Below are positions 1 through 2,916 of a stretch of 6,011 nucleotides of DNA, piece after piece. The stretch is from assembly GCA_028680875.1 (NCBI GenBank), contig JAQUJQ010000105.1, positions 1 to 6,011 on the forward strand, read 5' to 3'. The notes under the pieces were generated by a model. That model was not told the origin of the DNA. It saw nothing but the letters and a program-made list of their open reading frames with translations, and did not search any database. How positions within the stretch are numbered: the first letter of the stretch is position 1; each line of letters opens with the position of its first letter. The DNA is from Eubacteriales bacterium (GTDB lineage Bacteria > Bacillota > Clostridia > Peptostreptococcales > Anaerovoracaceae). The position numbers were made by a program, and so were the translations under genes.

Positions 1-2
1 CA

Positions 3-566
3 CACATAAGTGAAGGTTTTGATTTCCTGGGGTGGAATTTCAGGAAATATGATGGCAAATTAATAATCAAGCCATCCGCCAAATCACTGAATAAAGTGAC
101 AAAGAAGATAAGCGAAATAATACACAAAAACAGAACAGTAAAACAGGAGTACCTGATATACCAAATGAATCAAGTTCTAAAAGGCTGGTGCAATTACCAT
201 CAGTCAGTGTGTGCAAAGCAGACATTCGAAAAGCTGAATTTTCGTATCTTCGCAATGATGTGGAAATGGGCGAAAAGAAGACATCCTAATAAAAGTGCTA
301 AATGGATAAAGGACAGGTACTGGAAAGCAAAAAGCACGAGGAGCTGGATTTTCACAGATGGAAAAGCGACACTGATTCGACCCCCAGACATTCCTATAGT
401 CAGGCATGAAAGATTGAAACTGGATATGAACCCGTACACAGACAACGAGTACTTTCTGAAAAAGAAAGAAAAGAGAAAAGCTGTCAAGAAACGAGCATAC
501 AAGGAAGCTGCTGCTTTCAAGTCTAGGCTGACACAAATGGAAGACTTGAAGGTTAAGAATGCGTGA
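3..566 (+). CDS. ltrA: Group II intron reverse transcriptase/maturase, C-terminal part
   Basis: This multifunctional intron-encoded protein binds its own intron RNA, promotes splicing and copies the intron into DNA targets. The frame is open from base 3, so the gene starts upstream and only about 187 residues are visible. The polymerase core is missing. What remains begins with the thumb-proximal FDFLGWNF motif and continues through the maturase (GIIM, domain X) region, with VLKGWCNYHQ, a conserved tryptophan-rich stretch (MMWKWAKRRHP) and the KWIKDRYW segment. After the maturase domain come RHERLKLDMNPYTDNEYF and a lysine-rich tail. No CxxC or HNH motif is seen, so this is an endonuclease-lacking type. 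The TGA stop at 564-566 overlaps the first bases of domain V. An internal GTG at 96 could be mistaken for a start, but conserved family sequence continues upstream of it. Confidence 0.93.
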   Translation, partial: HISEGFDFLGWNFRKYDGKLIIKPSAKSLNKVTKKISEIIHKNRTVKQEYLIYQMNQVLKGWCNYHQSVCAKQTFEKLNFRIFAMMWKWAKRRHPNKSAKWIKDRYWKAKSTRSWIFTDGKATLIRPPDIPIVRHERLKLDMNPYTDNEYFLKKKEKRKAVKKRAYKEAAAFKSRLTQMEDLKVKNA

Positions 567-598
567 GCCGTGTGAAAGGAAACTTTCAAGCACGGTTC
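565..598 (+). ncRNA. Group II intron domain V catalytic hairpin
   Basis: This is a 34-nt hairpin with all the hallmarks of domain V. It has a GAGCCGTG/CACGGTTC lower helix (565-572 with 591-598), a two-base AG bulge at 589-590, a six-base-pair upper helix (573-578 with 583-588) and a GAAA tetraloop at 579-582. The AGC catalytic triad is at 566-568. Domain V forms the metal-binding active site of the ribozyme. No disabling change is visible. Confidence 0.92.
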
Positions 599-601
599 TT
601 A

Positions 602-636
602 GGAAAGGAGGAGCCCGTAAGGGCTCCGACTTATCC
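602..636 (+). ncRNA. Group II intron domain VI with bulged branch-point A
   Basis: A distal stem of seven base pairs (610-616 with 621-627, loop GTAA) sits on a proximal stem. There GGA (602-604) pairs with TCC (634-636) and AAG (605-607) pairs with CTT (630-632). That pairing leaves A633 alone as a bulge, the expected branch-point adenosine for lariat formation. A small GA/GA internal loop separates the two stems. The structure was derived by eye. Confidence 0.82.
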
Positions 637-639
637 GAC

Positions 640-753
640 AGAGTAGGACTGAATGAAGAAACTATAAAAAAGTACATTGAGGAACAAGAAAAGCATGATA
701 TAGCCCTAGACAAATTAAGTGTTAAAGAGTACGTAGACTCCTTTAAGGGATAA
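640..753 (+). pseudogene. tnpA: IS200/IS605 family transposase TnpA, 3' exon (interrupted by group II intron)
   Basis: These 37 codons plus TAA encode the end of a Y1 (HUH single-strand) transposase, which cuts and rejoins the subterminal hairpins of IS200/IS605 elements. The visible sequence starts RVGLNEETIKKYIEEQ and ends LSVKEYVDSFKG. YIEEQ is the YxxxQ catalytic motif, with the nucleophilic tyrosine codon at 673-675. The HUH motif and the rest of the gene would be in the 5' exon, upstream of the intron and outside the window. The interruption falls a few residues before the catalytic tyrosine. A naive gene call beginning at the ATG at 559 would fuse intron RNA sequence (domains V and VI) to this exon and should not be used. 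If the intron splices, the gene could still be functional, so 'pseudogene' here means interrupted. Confidence 0.82.
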
Positions 754-768
754 TTAAGTAATACAAAC

Positions 769-895
769 ATCCCTTTAGGGATAGCAAAAGAGGCAATGGC
801 AAAGTGGCTTGAACATTGTGAAAGCCAGCGCCTTGAGACGCTGGCCGGTAACAAGGGCTTATAGCCCTGAGCAAACCACCCGTTAGACGGGTGGT
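769..895 (+). other. Hairpin array at IS right end (possible structured RNA)
   Basis: Four stem-loops follow one another. They are ATCCCT/AGGGAT (769-782, two-base centre), GCCAGCG/CGCTGGC (824-830 with 839-845), AGGGCT/AGCCCT (854-859 with 863-868) and ACCACCCG/CGGGTGGT (875-882 with 888-895). The last is probably the transposase recognition hairpin. The density of perfect stems suggests a transcribed structured RNA of the kind found at right ends of IS605-group elements, where it can serve as the omega RNA scaffold for TnpB. No TnpB gene is visible here, so the RNA role is inference only. Confidence 0.5.
875..895 (+). repeat. IS200/IS605 right-end subterminal hairpin
   Basis: This is a perfect 8-bp inverted repeat with a TTAGA loop, directly followed by GCTGATTTT. 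It fits the imperfect-palindrome recognition site that TnpA binds as single-stranded DNA. Cleavage would occur a short distance 3' of it, but the cleavage point cannot be fixed without an empty site. Confidence 0.6.
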
Positions 896-915
896 GCTGA
901 TTTTGGGCCTAAGAA

Positions 916-939
916 AGTACAGACGTGATTGTCTGTGCT
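916..939 (-). terminator. Weak candidate terminator after the 95-aa gene
   Basis: On the minus strand, AGCACAGAC and GTCTGTACT pair over nine positions (one G-T wobble) around a six-base loop and are followed by TTCTT. The hairpin overlaps the stop codon of the minus-strand gene at 938-1225. The T-tract is poor, so termination is only plausible. The neighbouring IS right-end hairpin could contribute. Confidence 0.35.
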
Positions 940-1225
940 ACTTGATGACGCCGAACTCTCTTAAAACTGTTAAGCAGTCCTTGGCGCCTTGAATGTATAG
1001 GTACTGTCCATACTCACCCAGCAGTAGCTGCATGGCTTCAAAATATGCGTCGACCAGTTGTTTAAGTTCCTCATCGTACTTCGGATGATCCTTCACCAGC
1101 ACCGATACATCCAGTTGCTGTTTGACAGCTTCCCTGACATCCGCATTGGATTTTGCCAGCTCCGCAAAGGCTACGTCAAAGCGCTCGTCCATTGCAGTCT
1201 GCAGGGATTGTTTCCATAGCTCCAT
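938..1225 (-). CDS. Hypothetical protein, 95 aa, helical
   Basis: I do not recognise the family. The protein is small, soluble and predicted mostly alpha-helical, with an acidic charge balance. It has no signal peptide, membrane segment or cysteine-based metal site. The C-terminal half (LKQLVDAYFEAMQLLLGEYG, then QGAKDCLTVLREFG) shows spaced hydrophobic residues typical of a helical bundle or dimer interface. The gene is convincing: ATG start, and AGGAGGTG (1233-1240) seven bases upstream, a near-perfect ribosome binding site. It is the last of a run of small minus-strand genes but is separated from the next by about 80 bases, so it may be transcribed separately. Confidence 0.8.
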   Translation of the reverse strand: MELWKQSLQTAMDERFDVAFAELAKSNADVREAVKQQLDVSVLVKDHPKYDEELKQLVDAYFEAMQLLLGEYGQYLYIQGAKDCLTVLREFGVIK

Positions 1226-1232
1226 TATGTTG

Positions 1233-1240
1233 CACCTCCT
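1233..1240 (-). promoter_or_regulatory. Ribosome binding site of the 95-aa gene
   Basis: AGGAGGTG on the minus strand lies seven bases before the ATG at 1225. It is almost fully complementary to the 16S rRNA 3' end and supports both the reality and the start of this gene. Confidence 0.85.
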
Positions 1241-1307
1241 TCAAGCACAACACAATGCCACAGCTTTTAGGGAATAGCTATACTTAAATCCAACAAAAAT
1301 CAGCTTT

Positions 1308-1565
1308 TTATCCAAACTGCAAACCGCCCATCTGCTGGATATTGCTAAGTTCCTCCTGAGTCATGATGCTCCAGTTTTTATCGCTGTTCCACAGGCTCAC
1401 ATAAATTTTGCCGTCTGAAACCTTGATGGGCCTATGTTCAAAGCCTTCTCCAAACCCATCAGAAGCCTGACCTGTGGTGTATTCTTTTAGCTGCACTATT
1501 TCTACATTGCTCAAATCACCCTGTACACGACATTCCACCACACCCATCAATTTATCATTGATCAC
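1308..1565 (-). CDS. Hypothetical protein, 85 aa, probably 5'-truncated
   Basis: The function is unknown. The sequence has a domain-like character with GVVECRVQGDLS, GQASDGFGEGFEHRPIKV, IYVSLWNS and WSIMTQEEL. I recall similar sequences, without being able to check, from accessory genes of clostridial mobile elements, sometimes as part of longer proteins. The only available start is GTG at 1565 (or an ATG at 1547), and neither has a ribosome binding site. An in-frame TAA lies four codons upstream of the GTG. It begins only 26 bases after the stop of the 83-aa gene. Translational coupling is possible, but a remnant that lost its N-terminus is at least as likely. Confidence 0.6.
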   Translation of the reverse strand: MINDKLMGVVECRVQGDLSNVEIVQLKEYTTGQASDGFGEGFEHRPIKVSDGKIYVSLWNSDKNWSIMTQEELSNIQQMGGLQFG

Positions 1566-1591
1566 GGATAAATTTTAACCAATTTGGGTTA

Positions 1592-1843
1592 TTACACATT
1601 TTTATATTCCTCCTGTTCATTTGTAGTTAGCGGATTCTTTCTTTGACAGATTCTTTGCATATCAGTTTTCAAGCAATCACCTTCTGAGCTATAGCAAATA
1701 AAGCCGTGGGATGGATAGGAGCAGTTGCCGCAGCTTTTGGACGGACCGCGAGGACGCTCGTCAGGCAGAACTTTGCCGACCGTTAAAAGGGAATCTGAGT
1801 CATAGCAGGCTGGTTTTCTGTTTTTCTTGTAGCGCACTAACAT
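1592..1843 (-). CDS. Hypothetical cysteine-rich protein, 83 aa
   Basis: The family is not recognised. The start is taken at 1843 (MLVRYKKNRKPACYDS) because AAAGGAG lies six bases upstream. A longer reading from 1891 would run through the terminator hairpin at 1870-1915 and lacks such a site. The centre holds CGNCSYPSHGFICYSSEGDC followed by a further cysteine in the QRIC segment. That makes one CxxC pair plus three more cysteines and a histidine, enough to suggest a small zinc-binding or disulfide-bonded fold. It has a basic N-terminus and no membrane segment. It is the first gene after the terminator on this strand and may be read from a promoter very close to its start, together with the 85-aa gene. 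Confidence 0.7.
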   Translation of the reverse strand: MLVRYKKNRKPACYDSDSLLTVGKVLPDERPRGPSKSCGNCSYPSHGFICYSSEGDCLKTDMQRICQRKNPLTTNEQEEYKNV

Positions 1844-1849
1844 GGACTT

Positions 1850-1856
1850 CTCCTTT
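1850..1856 (-). promoter_or_regulatory. Ribosome binding site fixing the start of the 83-aa gene
   Basis: AAAGGAG on the minus strand lies six bases before the ATG at 1843. It decides in favour of the shorter protein over the upstream in-frame ATG at 1891. Confidence 0.75.
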
Positions 1857-1861
1857 CTGAG

Positions 1862-1915
1862 AAAATAAAAAAGCCGGAGAATTGAACGCATTTCTGCATT
1901 CCGCTCTCCGGCTTT
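1862..1915 (-). terminator. Rho-independent terminator, hairpin copy 1
   Basis: The outer stem AAAGCCGGAGA/TCTCCGGCTTT (1870-1880 with 1905-1915) holds an inner imperfect stem GAACGCA/TGCATTC. On the minus strand it is followed by TTTTTATTTT (1862-1871), so it should terminate transcription from the decayed regulator gene ending at 1989. A closely related hairpin occurs at 5193-5238. Confidence 0.85.
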
Positions 1916-1988
1916 AAATTTAGTTTTAGTTTATAATATGGAATATAAAGTGTTTACCGTATGACGCTTGCCGTCAAAAATAAGTATA

Positions 1989-2430
1989 CTACAAAAGTAT
2001 CTCCCAGTAGCCTTTTTTAGCTGAGCCAATTCTTTGGATAATACCTTTTTCTTTAAGGGACTTTATTCTTACAGATACGGTTTTACGACTTACGTTTAAG
2101 TTTTTTGCTAAAGTTACGTAATTATATGCAGGATCTTCGAAAAGTAAAGAAAGAATTTTTTGTTCGTCTTCAGTCACTTTTTCAGTCACCTTTACAGTAC
2201 CCTTACAGTCACCCCGTTAGAATAAGTGCGTACGATTCTATCTTCAGGGCTGATAGTATATTCAGGTTGAGGCGCGCTATCTTCTCAACAAGTATCAAAG
2301 ATTTTTCAATACCACGTCCCCAACTTCCAATGAATCCAGAAGATAAAATACATGGGTAATGTTGGTATTAAATGGCTTTGATGTGTGTTTTCCCATTAGA
2401 TTTTTATTGTCCAGTTTTCCGGCAGACATC
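1989..2430 (-). pseudogene. AlbA_2/COG2865-type ATP-binding regulator, decayed C-terminal part
   Basis: Members of this family have an N-terminal Schlafen AlbA_2 DNA-binding domain, a HATPase_c_4 domain and a C-terminal winged helix. Here only the C-terminal part survives, spread over frames. In order from 2430 down to 1989: LPENWTIK, NLMGKHTSKPFN and THVFYL, then SGFIGSWGRGIEK. Next come IFDTC, an in-frame TGA (2285-2287), DSAPQPEYTISPEDRI and GVTVRV. Last is TVKVTEKVTE and an intact winged-helix tail (EQKILSLL to KGYWEILL). Each join fits one missing base: in the A-runs at about 2401-2405 and 2302-2306, near 2340, and at 2198/2199. The still-open piece 1989-2189 (66 aa, GTG start, no ribosome binding site) could be called as a small helix-turn-helix gene but is better read as a remnant. 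Sequence upstream of 2430 is no longer recognisable. Confidence 0.8.
2171..2212 (-). repeat. 12-bp tandem repeat encoding the VT-rich linker of the pseudogene
   Basis: CAGTCAC (plus-strand reading) recurs at 2171, 2183, 2195 and 2206. The spacing is 12, 12 and then 11 bases because the third copy reads CAGTAC. The units encode the VTV-VTV-VTE-VTE linker between the ATPase and winged-helix domains. The missing base in the third unit is one of the frameshifts. Confidence 0.75.
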
Positions 2431-2482
2431 TGCTACTTGCAATGCCCAGACATTTCATTGACTTAAATATTTCAAAATGCTA

Positions 2483-2511
2483 TTGACATGCAAGGTCTAT
2501 TGCAATAAACT
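2483..2511 (+). promoter_or_regulatory. Sigma-A-type promoter of the repressor/sensor operon
   Basis: A perfect -35 box TTGACA (2483-2488) is followed after exactly 17 bases by TAAACT (2506-2511), which matches the -10 consensus at four of six positions. The start codon of the repressor gene is 46 bases downstream, a usual leader length. No other promoter candidate of this quality was found between the pseudogene and the operon. Confidence 0.72.
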
Positions 2512-2527
2512 AAAGGCGAGGTTTATT
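2498..2527 (+). promoter_or_regulatory. Candidate BlaI-type operator over the -10 region
   Basis: Two overlapping dyads sit on the -10 box and likely transcription start. One is the perfect palindrome TATTGCAATA (2498-2507). The other is the inverted repeat AATAAAC (2504-2510) / GTTTATT (2521-2527) with a ten-base spacer. BlaI/MecI repressors bind dyads overlapping their own promoters and control their own operon. Neither dyad has the staphylococcal TACA/TGTA core, so assignment to this repressor rests on position. Confidence 0.45.
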
Positions 2528-2556
2528 TCGGTAGACTTGAGGAGGTTTTATAACAT

Positions 2557-2916
2557 ATGGAAAAATATAAGCTGTTTGATGCGGAGTATAAATTTACGAG
2601 TATTATCTGGGACAACGAACCCGTCAATTCAACAGAGCTTGTACGGCTTTGTAGGGACAAACTCGGATGGAAGAAATCCACCACCTACACAGTTTTAAAA
2701 AAGCTCTCTGATCGCGGTATCCTGCAAAATAAGGATACGGTTGTGACCGCACTTGTCAAACGCGAGGATGTGCAAAAGTACGAAAGTAATGCAGTGGTGG
2801 AAAAATCCTTTGACGGTTCTCTCCCGAAATTTCTAACTTCTTTTCTTGGCGAAAGAAAAATCACCGAGAAGGAGGCCGAGGAGTTGAAGCAGATTATTGA
2901 AGAGGCGGTAAAATGA
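2557..2916 (+). CDS. BlaI/MecI/CopY family transcriptional repressor
   Basis: This 119-aa winged-helix repressor has the usual length for its family. The N-terminal 75 residues or so form the DNA-binding domain, with the recognition helix around residues 39-53 (KKSTTYTVLKKLSDRG, the family signature). The C-terminal part (about 76-119, ending TEKEAEELKQIIEEAVK) is the dimerisation helix region. In S. aureus BlaI/MecI the inactivating cut lies at an Asn-Phe bond. By eye that point aligns with Ser95-Phe96 here (LTSFLG). GGAGG (2541-2545) lies 11 bases before the ATG. The TGA overlaps the ATG of the M56 sensor gene by four bases, so the two proteins are translationally coupled. Autoregulation is expected through the dyads at 2498-2527. 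The gene is intact. The regulated targets are unknown; no beta-lactamase or PBP gene is in the window. Confidence 0.95.
   Translation: MEKYKLFDAEYKFTSIIWDNEPVNSTELVRLCRDKLGWKKSTTYTVLKKLSDRGILQNKDTVVTALVKREDVQKYESNAVVEKSFDGSLPKFLTSFLGERKITEKEAEELKQIIEEAVK

Larger units (their letters stand above)
1..639 (+). mobile_element. Group II intron, 3' part (5' end outside window)
   Basis: This is the 3' portion of a bacterial group II intron: the end of the maturase ORF, then domain V (565-598) and domain VI (602-636). The 3' splice site is placed after C639 because the intron then ends in AC, fitting the usual AY ending. It also puts the bulged branch A (633) seven nucleotides from the end and leaves a 3' exon in the reading frame of an IS200/IS605 transposase. 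The 5' end, domains I-III and the 5' exon are not in the window, so completeness and mobility cannot be judged. The intron lies in the same orientation as the gene it interrupts, as needed for it to be spliced from the transposase mRNA. Confidence 0.88.
640..905 (+). mobile_element. IS200/IS605-type element, right-end portion
   Basis: This stretch contains the end of tnpA followed by about 150 bases of noncoding sequence with consecutive stem-loops. The last is an ACCACCCG/CGGGTGGT hairpin followed by GCTGATTTT. Such a subterminal hairpin near the tip is what TnpA recognises at the right end of these elements, which have no terminal inverted repeats. The exact boundary is uncertain and is put near 905, after the T-run. 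The left end is outside the window. No tnpB is seen between tnpA and the right end. Confidence 0.65.

Noticed and set aside
559..753. A 64-aa plus-strand ORF beginning in domain V
   Set aside because: Its first 27 residues are translated from intron domains V and VI. Only the part after 640 is real coding sequence, as the TnpA 3' exon.
200..854. Long minus-strand open frames opposite the maturase and IS end
   Set aside because: They are antisense to a clear maturase gene and structured RNA, have no ribosome binding sites and show no family motifs.
769..895. CRISPR-like array from the closely spaced hairpins
   Set aside because: The stems differ in sequence and are unevenly spaced, so there is no direct repeat with spacers. 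They fit an IS right end.
1843..1891. N-terminal extension of the cysteine-rich protein to an ATG at 1891
   Set aside because: It would read through the terminator hairpin and lacks a ribosome binding site, whereas the ATG at 1843 has AAAGGAG at six bases.
1989..2189. Stand-alone 66-aa winged-helix regulator
   Set aside because: The family motifs continue upstream across frameshifts, and the GTG start has no ribosome binding site. It is the tail of a broken larger gene.
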